This document shows positions 10,818 through 18,772 of a stretch of DNA of 54,322 nucleotides, piece by piece. Both the position numbers and the translations under genes were made by a program. Below the pieces are notes generated by a model that worked only from the letters and a program-made list of their open reading frames with translations, was not told where the DNA came from and ran no database searches. Positions within the stretch are counted from its first letter, which is position 1; every line of letters begins with the position of its first letter. The DNA lies in contig JAJUGJ010000022.1 of NCBI GenBank assembly GCA_029268225.1, forward strand, positions 1-54,322, written 5' to 3'. The stretch comes from Burkholderiales bacterium (GTDB lineage: Bacteria > Pseudomonadota > Gammaproteobacteria > Burkholderiales > Burkholderiaceae_C).

Positions 10818-12581
10818 ATGAACCAACTCAAAATCTCCACCCGCATCCTGCTGATGCTGAGTGTGCTGGCCACCTTGCTCGTCTTCGTCGGCCTGTTGGG
10901 GCTGTACGGCATGAGCCAGACCAACGATCGGATGCGCTCGATCTACGAAGACCGTGCCGTCCCGCTCAAGCAGTTGGGCGACATCAACTACCTGGCCAAC
11001 CGCAACCGCATCCTGGTGATGGACATGATGCTCACCCTCGGCCGGGAGGGCGATCAAGCGCACCTGGACAAGCGTCAAAACGAGATCCAGGCCAACCAGG
11101 AACAGATCCTGTCAATCTGGAAGGCCTACAAGGCCACCAAGATGACACCTGAGGAAACCAAGTTGGCGGCCGAGATGGAAAAGCTGGGGCTCGCCTACAC
11201 CGCAGAGGCCATTTTGCCCACGGCCAAGATCCTGGCGGCGCGCGACCTGTCCACCGGCAGCGGCATGTACGAAGGACGGATCAGCGCCCTGGCCCCGGCA
11301 TTTCAGAAGGCCATCAATGACCTGATGGAACTGCAGAATCGGATTGCCGCCGATGAGTATCAAGCCGCCACAGCCTTCTACGCACTGCAACGTGCACTGT
11401 CCATTGGCTCGATCGTGCTGGGCCTGTCTGCCGCGGCCTTGCTCGGGTGGCTGTTGCAGCAAGGCATCCGCAACTCCCTCAGGGAAGCGAAAGCGGCGGC
11501 CCACGCCGTGGCCACGGGTGACCTGACCCACCGGATTCAGGTGCTCGGGAAGGACGAGATTGCCGAACTGCTGCAAGAGCTGATTGCCATGCAGGCATCC
11601 CTCAGCGATGTGGTGATGCGCGTGCGCCAGGGCGCCGAGTCCGTGTCCACCGCCTCGTCCGAGATCGCACAGGGCAACCAGGACCTGAGCTCCCGCACCG
11701 AAAGCCAGGCCAGCGCCCTGGAGGAAACGGCCGCCTCGATGGAGCAACTGAGCTCCACCGTGCAACAAAATGCCGACAACGCCCGCCAGGCCAACCAGTT
11801 GGCCAACAACGCGTCCAGCGTGGCCATCCAGGGCGGGGAGGTGGTGGGGCAGGTCGTCGAGACCATGAAGGGCATCAGCGAAAGCTCCCGTCAGATCGCC
11901 GAGATCATCAACGTGATCGACGGTATTGCCTTCCAGACCAACATCCTGGCCTTGAATGCAGCCGTCGAAGCCGCTCGCGCTGGCGAGCAAGGACGTGGTT
12001 TTGCCGTGGTCGCGGGCGAAGTTCGCAACCTGGCACAACGCAGCGCCGAGGCCGCCAAGGAAATCAAGACCCTGATCACGGACAGTGTTTCCCGGGTGGA
12101 ACAAGGGACCGGACAGGTCGACCGCGCCGGCGCCACCATGAACGAGATCGTCACCAGCATCCGCCGCGTCTCCGACATCGTGGCCGAGATCAGTGCGGCA
12201 TCGAGCGAACAAAGTGCCGGCGTGTCTCAGGTGGGCGAAGCGGTCATGCAACTGGATCAGACCACGCAACAGAATGCGGCGATGGTGGAGCAGATGGCAG
12301 CCGCTGCGAGCAGTCTGCGCAGCCAGGCGCAAGACCTTGTGCAAACGGTTGCATCGTTCAAGGTGGCCGGAGGACAACCGTCGGTTTCATCTTCGGTCGC
12401 CCCGGTACGCGCCGTGACGCCCCCCAAGCCAGCGGCTGCTCCTGCGATCAAACCGGCGGTCAAGGCTGCCGCGCGCTCCACGCCGCCCTCCGCCGCCAAG
12501 TCCCCTGCGACGCCGGCTCCCAACCGAGCCACCCCGACCAGCACCCAGGCGGCATCGGACGACGACTGGACCTCGTTCTGA
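10818..12581 (+). CDS. Methyl-accepting chemotaxis protein (Tar-like, periplasmic four-helix sensor)
   Basis: A 587-residue transmembrane chemoreceptor. Order: TM1 about 10-31; periplasmic helical sensor about 32-190 of the 4HB_MCP type, with the stretch [20 protein letters not shown]2 about 190-215; HAMP about 215-267 ([15 protein letters not shown]); methylation helices and signalling hairpin with the invariant tip [21 protein letters not shown] Pro/Ala-rich linker leads to the C-terminal DDDWTSF, which matches the xWxxF CheR/CheB-docking pentapeptide (E. coli NWETF). Start at 10818 is just before TM1; earlier in-frame codons at 10650 look non-coding. Ligand unknown. No clear sigma-28 promoter was found upstream. 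Confidence 0.93.
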   Translation: MNQLKISTRILLMLSVLATLLVFVGLLGLYGMSQTNDRMRSIYEDRAVPLKQLGDINYLANRNRILVMDMMLTLGREGDQAHLDKRQNEIQANQEQILSIWKAYKATKMTPEETKLAAEMEKLGLAYTAEAILPTAKILAARDLSTGSGMYEGRISALAPAFQKAINDLMELQNRIAADEYQAATAFYALQRALSIGSIVLGLSAAALLGWLLQQGIRNSLREAKAAAHAVATGDLTHRIQVLGKDEIAELLQELIAMQASLSDVVMRVRQGAESVSTASSEIAQGNQDLSSRTESQASALEETAASMEQLSSTVQQNADNARQANQLANNASSVAIQGGEVVGQVVETMKGISESSRQIAEIINVIDGIAFQTNILALNAAVEAARAGEQGRGFAVVAGEVRNLAQRSAEAAKEIKTLITDSVSRVEQGTGQVDRAGATMNEIVTSIRRVSDIVAEISAASSEQSAGVSQVGEAVMQLDQTTQQNAAMVEQMAAAASSLRSQAQDLVQTVASFKVAGGQPSVSSSVAPVRAVTPPKPAAAPAIKPAVKAAARSTPPSAAKSPATPAPNRATPTSTQAASDDDWTSF

Positions 12582-12623
12582 GCGCCCCCAGTCCCTGAGC
12601 CGCCTGATGCGGCCGTCAAAAAA

Positions 12624-12645
12624 GCCCGCACTAGGCGGGCTTTTT
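12624..12645. terminator. Bidirectional terminator between chemoreceptor and DUF3579 gene
   Basis: Stem GCCCGC / GCGGGC around a short loop, with A-run before and T-run after, so it works for both converging genes. The stop codon of the minus-strand gene (TAG at 12633-12631) lies in the loop and the last codons of that gene form one arm. Confidence 0.85.
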
Positions 12646-13002
12646 GTCAGGTGGCTGGCTGGTGCTGGTTTCGGGGTTGAGCAGGCAACCTTCGACCACT
12701 TGCAGGCCGTTGTCCTTGGCAAAGTTCATCACGAAGTCCCAGGCCATGGGCTCCAGTGAACGCAAAGCCTCGTTGACAACGACGCACTTGATGTTGCCCA
12801 AGCTGGTGGGCACGCAGTACGGGGAGTAGCCAATGTGAGCGCCGGGGCCTTGCGCGGCACCGCCGGGGCGAAAGCCTGACATCACACCGGCCAGACGCTC
12901 GGCCCAGTCGCTGGGACGGAAGGGGCGGCCGTTCTGGGTGATGCCCTGAATGAAGAATTCACGCGGTTTCTTGGGGGGGGAAGAAGGGGGGTACGTCGAC
13001 AC
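12631..13002 (-). CDS. DUF3579 family protein
   Basis: A 123-residue protein that I place in DUF3579, a betaproteobacterial family of unknown function usually found beside argD. There is a Pro/Lys-rich N-terminus (about 15 residues), a compact domain starting FFIQGITQNGRPFRPSDWAE and the segment IKCVVVNEALRSLEPMAWDF, then a disordered tail. The predicted start is a GTG at 13002 with GGAAG seven bases upstream. It has no signal peptide or membrane segment, so it is cytosolic. Divergent from argD across 338 bp that contain an elaborate RNA fold on this gene's strand. Its last codons are part of a terminator hairpin. Confidence 0.7.
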   Translation of the reverse strand: MSTYPPSSPPKKPREFFIQGITQNGRPFRPSDWAERLAGVMSGFRPGGAAQGPGAHIGYSPYCVPTSLGNIKCVVVNEALRSLEPMAWDFVMNFAKDNGLQVVEGCLLNPETSTSQPPDKKPA

Positions 13003-13042
13003 GGTGGCGCTTCCGACGGCTGCTCAATGGGTGAATTGACAG

Positions 13043-13078
13043 AAAAAAAGCGACCCCCAGATTGTGTCTGGCAGTCAC
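13043..13078 (-). terminator. Intrinsic terminator upstream of the DUF3579 gene
   Basis: Minus strand: GTGAC, 2-nt loop, CCAGA, loop CACAA, TCTGG, 2-nt loop, GTCGC, then seven T (13049-13043). Both 5-bp stems pair fully if one G-U is allowed. It lies inside the leader of a gene, not at a gene end, so it should act by premature termination. Confidence 0.65.
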
Positions 13079-13181
13079 GACCTACAAGGTGAGCCCCCTG
13101 GCGGGTAACCCGGCGCAGCACCTTGTCACAGGACACGTCCGAAACCAGTGTTTCCGTCCATGACAGGACGTGATTGTCGTG
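13043..13181 (-). ncRNA. Structured 5' leader with competing terminator (possible riboswitch or attenuator)
   Basis: Read on the minus strand, a 6-bp closing stem (CACGAC 13181-13176 with GTCGTG 13081-13076) encloses two hairpins: A, CACGTCC / GGACGTG (13172-13166 / 13140-13134) with an inner GAAAC / GTTTC; and B, ACAAGGTG / CACCTTGT (13126-13119 / 13091-13084) with inner CGGG / CCCG. Junction linkers are only 3, 7 and 2 nt. An intrinsic terminator follows, and its 5' arm (GTGAC, 13078-13074) overlaps the 3' arm of the closing stem, so the full forms exclude each other. This is the architecture of a transcriptional riboswitch, but I recognise no known class. Promoter uncertain. The gene it precedes begins 41 nt after the T-run. 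Fold is read by eye. Confidence 0.5.
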
Positions 13182-13277
13182 GAGCCGAGCCCCTACCGCA
13201 AGCCCACTGCGCAGAATCCGCACCCGGCGAGTGGGGCTCACACGCTGGCGCGCGCGCCCAAACGGTCGCCTTTTACA

Positions 13278-13320
13278 TAGAATGTCCCTTGGCGCAGTGC
13301 CTGCTGCGCCATTTTTCTTT
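13278..13320 (+). promoter_or_regulatory. Candidate argD promoter with hairpin at the transcript 5' end
   Basis: TAGAAT (13278-13283) fits a -10 box, though no good -35 is seen at 16-18 bp. Transcription would begin near 13290, exactly where a hairpin GGCGCAG / CTGCGCC (13291-13297 / 13304-13310) starts; ATTTTTCTTT follows. The hairpin could be a 5' stabiliser or a terminator-like attenuator ahead of argD (ATG at 13341). The remaining part of the 338-bp gap (13182-13277) shows nothing I can name. Confidence 0.35.
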
Positions 13321-13340
13321 CCTGATGTGAGACCTGAGCC

Positions 13341-14540
13341 ATGAACGCCCCCGTGTCGATGCCCCATGTGATGCCCACTTACGGCCGCCTGCCCATTGCC
13401 TTGTCGCATGGCGAAGGCGCCTACGTCTGGGACACCGAGGGCCGACGCTATCTGGATGGCCTGTCGGGCATCGCCGTGAACACCCTGGGTCACAAGCATC
13501 CCAAGCTGGTGGCAGCGCTGCAGGATCAGGTCACCAAGATGATCCACAGCTGCAACTACTATCAGGTGCCGCTGCAGGAAGATCTGGCGCGCCTGCTGGT
13601 GGAGCGCTCGGGTCTGACCAATGCCTTCTTCTGCAACTCGGGCCTGGAGGCCAACGAGGCCGCACTGAAGATCGCGCGCAAGTTCGGCCATGACAAGGGC
13701 ATTCACCGCGCCGAGGTGATCGTGTGCGAACGCGCCTTCCATGGCCGCTCGATTGCCACGCTGTCGGCCACCGGCAACACCAAAATCCACGCCGGCTTCG
13801 AGCCGCTGGTGGAAGGCTTTGTGCGCGTGCCCTTCAACGACATTGCGGCGCTGGAAGCTGCCGTGGCCAGCCACCCCAACGTGACCGCCATCTTCATGGA
13901 AACCATCCAGGGTGAAGGTGGCATCACCCCGGCGCGTGTGGACTACCTGCAAGCCGCTCGCCGCATCTGTGACGACAAGGGCATCTTGCTGATGCTCGAC
14001 GAGGTGCAGTGCGGCATGGGCCGTACCGGCAAGTGGTTCGCTCACCAGTGGGCCGGCATCCAGCCGGACGTGATGCCCCTGGCCAAGGGCCTGGGCTCGG
14101 GCGTGCCGATTGGCGCGGTGGTGTGCGGCCCCAAGGCGGCCCATGTGCTGCAAGCGGGCAACCACGGCACGACCTTCGGCGGCAACCCGCTGGCGATGCG
14201 GGCAGGCGTCACCACCATCGAGGCGATGGAAGAGGAGCAGTTGTTGGCGCAGGCCGACCATGTGGGCAAGCACCTGATGGCGGCGCTGCGACGCGAACTG
14301 GGCAGCGAGAAGGGTCTGAAGGAGATCCGTGGCCAAGGCCTGATGATCGGCATCGAGCTGGACCGCCCCTGCGGCGTGATCCTGACGCGTGCGATGGAGG
14401 CTGGCCTGCTGCTGAGCGTGACCGCCGACACCGTGGTGCGACTGCTGCCGCCCCTGATCTTCACGACCGAACAAGCCGACGACCTGGTCGCCATCCTGGC
14501 GCCCATCGTGCGTCAATTCCTGTCTGAAAGCGTGGCCTGA
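13341..14540 (+). CDS. argD: Acetylornithine aminotransferase
   Basis: A 399-residue class III PLP aminotransferase; it converts N-acetylglutamate semialdehyde to N-acetylornithine in arginine synthesis and may also serve lysine synthesis. Motifs: FFCNSGLEANEAALKIARKF (phosphate-binding region), CERAFHGRSIATLSATGN, ETIQGEGGI, LLMLDEVQCGMGRTG (PLP-ring aspartate) and the Schiff-base lysine K249 in PLAKGLGSGVPIGAVV, then HGTTFGGNPLA. Length normal. The argF start lies 2 bp after its stop, so the two are one operon. Confidence 0.96.
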   Translation: MNAPVSMPHVMPTYGRLPIALSHGEGAYVWDTEGRRYLDGLSGIAVNTLGHKHPKLVAALQDQVTKMIHSCNYYQVPLQEDLARLLVERSGLTNAFFCNSGLEANEAALKIARKFGHDKGIHRAEVIVCERAFHGRSIATLSATGNTKIHAGFEPLVEGFVRVPFNDIAALEAAVASHPNVTAIFMETIQGEGGITPARVDYLQAARRICDDKGILLMLDEVQCGMGRTGKWFAHQWAGIQPDVMPLAKGLGSGVPIGAVVCGPKAAHVLQAGNHGTTFGGNPLAMRAGVTTIEAMEEEQLLAQADHVGKHLMAALRRELGSEKGLKEIRGQGLMIGIELDRPCGVILTRAMEAGLLLSVTADTVVRLLPPLIFTTEQADDLVAILAPIVRQFLSESVA

Positions 14541-14542
14541 CC

Positions 14543-15475
14543 ATGAAGCCCGGAATGAGTCTGATCAAACATTACCTGCAGTTCAAGGACCTGCGCTCGC
14601 AAGAGTACGCCTACCTGTTCGACCGCGCCGCCATCATCAAGAAGCGCTTCAAGAACTACGAAAAGTACAACCCGCTGGCCGACCGCACGCTGGCGATGAT
14701 CTTCGAGAAGGCCTCGACCCGCACGCGCGTGAGCTTCGAGGCGGGCATGTACCAGATGGGCGGCTCGGTGGTGCACCTGACCACCGATGGCAGCCAGCTG
14801 GGCCGCAGCGAGCCCATCGAGGACAGCGCCAAGGTGATTTCGCGCATGGTGGACCTGGTGATGATCCGCACCTACGAGCAGGCCAAACTGGTGAAGTTTG
14901 CCGCCAATTCGCGCGTGCCGGTCATCAACGGCCTGACCAACGAGTACCACCCCTGCCAGATCCTGGCTGACATCTTCACCTACATCGAGCACCGTGGCTC
15001 AATCGAAGGCAAGGTGGTGGCCTGGGTGGGCGATGGCAACAACATGGCCAACACCTGGCTGCAGGCCGCCGAGATCCTGGGCTTCACGGTGCATGTGAGC
15101 ACGCCGAGTGGCTATGAGATCGATCCGGCCGTGGCCGGCATCCAGTCGACCGACTGCTACAAGGTGTTCAAGGACCCGATGGACGCCTGCCGCGGCGCCG
15201 ATCTGGTGACCACCGATGTGTGGACCTCGATGGGTTACGAGGCCGAGAACGAGGCGCGCATGAAGGCCTTTGCCGACTGGTGCGTGGACCGCGAGATGAT
15301 GGCCGTGGCCAAACCCAATGCGCTGTTCATGCACTGCCTGCCTGCCCACCGCGGCGAGGAAGTCGAGGCCGAGGTGATCGACGGTCCGCAGTCGGTGGTG
15401 TGGGATGAGGCCGAAAACCGCATGCACGTGCAGAAGGCGCTCATGGAGTACCTGCTGCTGGGACGGATCGGCTGA
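14543..15475 (+). CDS. argF: Ornithine carbamoyltransferase
   Basis: A 310-residue transcarbamylase that makes citrulline from ornithine and carbamoyl phosphate. The carbamoyl-phosphate loop STRTR is at 58-62, the ornithine/CP motif HCLPAHRG starts at H264, and the DGNNMANTW-type domain-closure segment is present. ATG at 14543 is used; ATG at 14555 (MSLIKHYLQFKDL) is a good alternative. The last 132 bp (15344-15475) recur, about 88% identical and in register, at 17172-17303, so the 3' end of this gene has taken part in a recombination event and the gene may be chimeric. A terminator follows at 15534. Confidence 0.96.
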   Translation: MKPGMSLIKHYLQFKDLRSQEYAYLFDRAAIIKKRFKNYEKYNPLADRTLAMIFEKASTRTRVSFEAGMYQMGGSVVHLTTDGSQLGRSEPIEDSAKVISRMVDLVMIRTYEQAKLVKFAANSRVPVINGLTNEYHPCQILADIFTYIEHRGSIEGKVVAWVGDGNNMANTWLQAAEILGFTVHVSTPSGYEIDPAVAGIQSTDCYKVFKDPMDACRGADLVTTDVWTSMGYEAENEARMKAFADWCVDREMMAVAKPNALFMHCLPAHRGEEVEAEVIDGPQSVVWDEAENRMHVQKALMEYLLLGRIG

Positions 15476-15533
15476 TAACCCTCCCCATGGGGCTGTGCTT
15501 CATGGGGACAGGCTCCGCGCCACCTCAAAAATA

Positions 15534-15557
15534 AAAGGGACTCCGAGGAGTCCCTTT
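15534..15557 (+). terminator. Intrinsic terminator after argF
   Basis: Stem AAAGGGACTC / GAGTCCCTTT (10 bp) with a 4-base loop. A-run on one side and T-run on the other make it potentially bidirectional, serving argF and the convergent chemoreceptor gene. Confidence 0.85.
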
Positions 15558-15598
15558 GTCATGGGCGCGCAGAATGTCGCGCCTGGATCATGGCGATG

Positions 15599-17029
15599 TC
15601 AGCGATGCGCGCTCTGGGCAGACACCCGGAACACCGCCATGGCGGCAACGAGCTCATCGGACTGCTGGCGCAGTCGCTCGGCCGCCGCGGCCGTCTGCTC
15701 CACCATCGAGGCGTTTTGCTGTGTGGTCTGATCCAGGCGGGTGATGGCCAGGTTGATCTGGCCGACCCCGTCGTTCTGCTCGGAGCTGGAGACGGTGATT
15801 TCGCTCACCAAGGCACTGACGCGACGCACCTGTTCGACGACCTCACCGATGATTTCACCAGTGCTGCCAACCAGACTGCTGCCGCTGTCCACCTGCTCGA
15901 CACTGCGGGTGATGAGCTGTTTGATTTCCTTGGCCGCTTCGGCACTGCGCTGAGCCAGGTTGCGCACTTCGCTGGCCACCACGGCAAAGCCACGGCCTTG
16001 CTCGCCGGCCCGTGCGGCCTCGACCGCGGCATTGAGCGCCAGGATGTTGGTCTGGAAGGCGATGCCGTCGATGACGCCGATGATGTCGGTGATCTTTCGG
16101 CTGGACTGCTGTATGCCGGCCATGGTGTCCACCACGCGGTGTACGGCCTCACCACCGCGTGACGCCACATCGGAGGCCTGTCCTGCCAGGCGGTTGGCCT
16201 GGTGTGCGTTGTCCACGCTGGCGCGGATGGTGGAGGCAATTTCCTCGACCGACGCGGCGGTTTGCGCGATGCTGGCGGCCGCATCTTCGGTACGGCTGCT
16301 CAGAGACTGGTTGCCATGCGCGATGTCGGCACTGGCCTGTCGGATGGCGCCGGCCGAGCGGTTCACCTGCTGGATCGCCGTTTCAATGTGCTGAAGGGCA
16401 TCGAGCAGCTTGCGGCTCACACGCCCCTGCGCTGACAGGTGAGACACCTGCAAATTGACCGTGCCATCGTCACCTTGAATCTGTTCGACGATGCGCATCA
16501 ATTCTTCGGCCGTGGCAAAGTCCGCCCGGGCACGCAGGGCCAGCAAGACCAGCACGATCGACTCCACGACCACGTAGAGCGCATGCTCGATGACCCGCAT
16601 GAAACTGGGTTCGGTGAAGCACATCGGGCCCCAGCCCCAGGTCTGAAACTGGTTGAACGTGATGTGGTGAACGGCGATGGCAACCGCCCCGGCGATGATA
16701 GCCGCGCTGCTGCGATAAACCACCAGACAAGCCAGGAAAGCGAACACGGCAAAGTGAGCCTCACTGTGTCCGCGCGCGACGTGGATCATCAGGCCGACCA
16801 TGGTCATGCCCAGGACAGGCAGCCCCACGCGGCTGAGCAAGCCGCCTTTGGACATGGCCGCAACCCCCAGGGACAAGCCCATGAACAGCAAGCCCAACAA
16901 CAATCCGAGGGTCAGGTTGTCGTAGATCCAGCCGTAAGCCAGGGTGCCCAGAAAGACAGCGGCGATGCCCCACAGCACCACGATGTCATGACGGTGGAAC
17001 AGGTAACCGGGAGAGGAGTCAGCGCGCAT
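15599..17029 (-). CDS. Methyl-accepting chemotaxis protein with multi-helix membrane N-terminus
   Basis: A 476-residue chemoreceptor of unusual plan. The first 170 residues hold about five or six membrane helices (for example 15-36, 39-60, 68-87, 91-122 and one near 140-160) with very short loops and no large periplasmic sensor. The cytosolic part carries the standard signalling hairpin with tip [20 protein letters not shown]. There is no clear HAMP and no CheR-docking pentapeptide (it ends [10 protein letters not shown]). Ligand is unknown; sensing from within the membrane (energy or redox) is plausible but inferred. The gene sits between argF and a broken copy of the argF tail, which suggests it arrived by recombination. 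Confidence 0.9.
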   Translation of the reverse strand: MRADSSPGYLFHRHDIVVLWGIAAVFLGTLAYGWIYDNLTLGLLLGLLFMGLSLGVAAMSKGGLLSRVGLPVLGMTMVGLMIHVARGHSEAHFAVFAFLACLVVYRSSAAIIAGAVAIAVHHITFNQFQTWGWGPMCFTEPSFMRVIEHALYVVVESIVLVLLALRARADFATAEELMRIVEQIQGDDGTVNLQVSHLSAQGRVSRKLLDALQHIETAIQQVNRSAGAIRQASADIAHGNQSLSSRTEDAAASIAQTAASVEEIASTIRASVDNAHQANRLAGQASDVASRGGEAVHRVVDTMAGIQQSSRKITDIIGVIDGIAFQTNILALNAAVEAARAGEQGRGFAVVASEVRNLAQRSAEAAKEIKQLITRSVEQVDSGSSLVGSTGEIIGEVVEQVRRVSALVSEITVSSSEQNDGVGQINLAITRLDQTTQQNASMVEQTAAAAERLRQQSDELVAAMAVFRVSAQSAHR

Positions 17030-17056
17030 GAAGATGTCCTTTTTCGTGGGCGCATC

Positions 17057-17064
17057 TTATCGGG
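17057..17064 (-). promoter_or_regulatory. Possible sigma-28 -10 element of the 15599-17029 chemoreceptor gene
   Basis: Minus strand reads CCCGATAA, seven of eight matches to the FliA -10 consensus GCCGATAA, 28 bp before the start codon. The expected TAAAG-like -35 at 11-12 bp is not convincing, so this is a weak call. Confidence 0.3.
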
Positions 17065-17171
17065 ACAACCCTGAAAAGGGTGCGTAAAAAAGCACGATGC
17101 CTCGGAAAATCAGGGAAGTAAGCGCGATGCCCTTGATTTGAATCATTTCAAAGCCAACACATCGCCGGACC

Positions 17172-17303
17172 GCGCACCGTGGCGAGGAAGTCGAAGCCGA
17201 GGTGATCGACGGCCCGCGGTCGGTCGTGTGGGAGGAGGCCGAAAACCGCATGCATGTGCAGGCGGCCTTCATGGCGTACCTGCTGCTGGAGCGCATCGGC
17301 TGA
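17172..17303 (+). pseudogene. Remnant copy of the argF 3' end
   Basis: 132 bp that align without gaps to the last 132 bp of argF (15344-15475), 116 of 132 identical by my count. Translated in the argF register it reads [15 protein letters not shown] to YLLLERIG and ends on the equivalent TGA. Of the differing codons about 8 are silent and 6 change the residue, with conservative swaps (Asp/Glu, Gln/Arg), so the copy diverged mainly as a functional argF and not as neutral debris. There is no start or N-terminal part. It ends 12 bp from the stop of the next chemoreceptor gene. Confidence 0.85.
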
Positions 17304-17315
17304 CCGGCCGAGCCC

Positions 17316-18707
17316 TCAGAACTTGTAAGCCAGTCGCAGACCGCCCCAGTGGCGGCCTTGCACCATGATGGGTGCCGACGCTTCCTTGAGCATCACGAAC
17401 TGCCCCCCACCCATGTCGCGCCGGTAGGTCTGCAGCAAGAAAGGCTTCTTGTTGCGTGCTGAGGCCAAGCCGGTGCGGTCGTTGAAGATTCGCCGCCAGC
17501 GTGAGTTGGCCGTGTTCCACATGGTATCGCCCGACCGCTGCGGCTGGCAATATTTGCGGTTGTGGGTAGGGATATAGCCATTGCGATCCACCCCGATGCA
17601 AAAGATCACCTGTGGCATAGCCTCCAGAACAGGCTCCTGTATGGGCGGGAAGGCAGCATCGGTGATGGCATTGAAGCGGGTCAGAAACTGCTGCGGATCA
17701 CTCCCCGATACCGGCTGGTAGTTCTCATCGAACAGATCCGCCAGAGAAATTTGCCGAGATGCCACCGCCGCTTCCAGCACCTCGGAAAGACATGCCGCCA
17801 CCTGCTGCGCCATCTCGATATAGGGTGTGTCGTTCGTTCGGACACCGCAGGCCGCGATCATCTCCATGAGGGTTTCCGACACACCGAGCACGGTTTCGCT
17901 GCGGGCCATGGCCTTGTTCAAGGACTCGCAGGTGCTGCGGACATCCTGCGCCATGTGCTGTGCCTGGTCATGAAGGCCTGCGGACACGTCCACGCTGCAC
18001 CGCGCCAAATCGTTGATCTGTCCGACGCCATGCTGCACCGCCAGAACCGCCTCCTGGAAGCTCCCCTTGCGAGCCTGAGTGGCCGAGGCGTCCCAGTGGA
18101 TGTCGCGCTCCAGCGCATGGATGCGCTCATCCAGGCTGGCCACGGTCTTCATGATGGTCTTGGACGTGGCCTCAACCTGTGTCGACAGGTCCTTCACCGC
18201 ATCGGCCACCACGGAAAAGCCCCGTCCTGCCTCACCGGCCCGCTTGGCCTCCACCGAAGCATTGAAAGCCACCAGACGCGTCTGCAGAGCGATCTGGGTG
18301 ATCTGCTGGGCGGCCTCGGCCACCTCTCGCAGGGCCCCCACCAACGCAGAGACTTCGTGTTCGATGTTTTCCACCGCCGCGCGTGCCTGACCGACAGCGT
18401 TCAAGCTGTCTTCCGTGACATGGTGGATGCCTTCCTGGGACGAGCGGATGTCCTGGAGCTTGCCCATGAGCGCCAAAAGCGCATCGCGCTGACGCTGGGC
18501 CATTGCGGAAGTGTCCTCCAGCGCACCTTTGAGCATGGCCGCCTCCAGGCCCAGCCCGGAGGTGTCCTTTTGCAATTGCGCCGCCAGTGCGGTGACGGCA
18601 CCCGAAGACTGGGCAGACGCCGGCACCTCGACGCAACCCTCGAGCTCAGCCGACGAGGCCCTGTCGGCCGCCGGCCCCCACAAGCCCTTGAAAAAGGAAA
18701 GCAGCAT
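17316..18707 (-). CDS. Soluble methyl-accepting chemotaxis protein with C-terminal sensor domain
   Basis: A 463-residue chemoreceptor with reversed layout and no membrane segment. The signalling hairpin comes first, with the divergent tip LVAFNASVEAKRAGEAGRGF around 145-164; a long helical region follows to about 290. The last 170 residues form a separate domain with FDENYQPVSGSDPQQFLTRF, VIFCIGVDRNGYIPTHNRKY and MVQGRHWGGLRLAYKF. I recall this Cache-like C-terminal domain from other cytosolic receptors; its ligand is unknown. The gene lies 45 bp after fliA on the same strand, at the end of the flagellar operon, and has a candidate sigma-28 promoter in that gap. Confidence 0.88.
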   Translation of the reverse strand: MLLSFFKGLWGPAADRASSAELEGCVEVPASAQSSGAVTALAAQLQKDTSGLGLEAAMLKGALEDTSAMAQRQRDALLALMGKLQDIRSSQEGIHHVTEDSLNAVGQARAAVENIEHEVSALVGALREVAEAAQQITQIALQTRLVAFNASVEAKRAGEAGRGFSVVADAVKDLSTQVEATSKTIMKTVASLDERIHALERDIHWDASATQARKGSFQEAVLAVQHGVGQINDLARCSVDVSAGLHDQAQHMAQDVRSTCESLNKAMARSETVLGVSETLMEMIAACGVRTNDTPYIEMAQQVAACLSEVLEAAVASRQISLADLFDENYQPVSGSDPQQFLTRFNAITDAAFPPIQEPVLEAMPQVIFCIGVDRNGYIPTHNRKYCQPQRSGDTMWNTANSRWRRIFNDRTGLASARNKKPFLLQTYRRDMGGGQFVMLKEASAPIMVQGRHWGGLRLAYKF

Positions 18708-18744
18708 GTCGGACCCTCATGCAGGATTGGTCCATCGCCCCAAC

Positions 18745-18772
18745 CTATCGGCTCACCACTCTCTGAGCTTCA
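18745..18772 (-). promoter_or_regulatory. Candidate sigma-28 promoter for the soluble chemoreceptor gene
   Basis: Minus strand: TGAAGCTC (18772-18765) within the end of fliA, 12-bp spacer, GCCGATAG (18752-18745) directly after the fliA stop codon. The FliA consensus is TAAAGTTT, 11 bp, GCCGATAA, so the -10 has one mismatch. It would let FliA drive the receptor gene just behind its own. Confidence 0.5.

Noticed and set aside
13084..13126. The argD/DUF3579 intergenic fold considered as 6S RNA, SRP RNA, a TPP or c-di-GMP riboswitch, or a hammerhead
   Set aside because: It is a branched junction and not a long rod as in 6S, and the conserved cores (thi box, GEMM core, SRP loop, CUGAUGA) are absent.
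12882..14516. Minus-strand 544-codon frame across argD
   Set aside because: It is the complement of argD, has biased composition and crosses the structured leader region; no family likeness.
17138..17368. Plus-strand open frame over the argF remnant
   Set aside because: It reads the remnant in a different register from argF and runs into the antisense of the next gene; the remnant is better treated as a pseudogene fragment.
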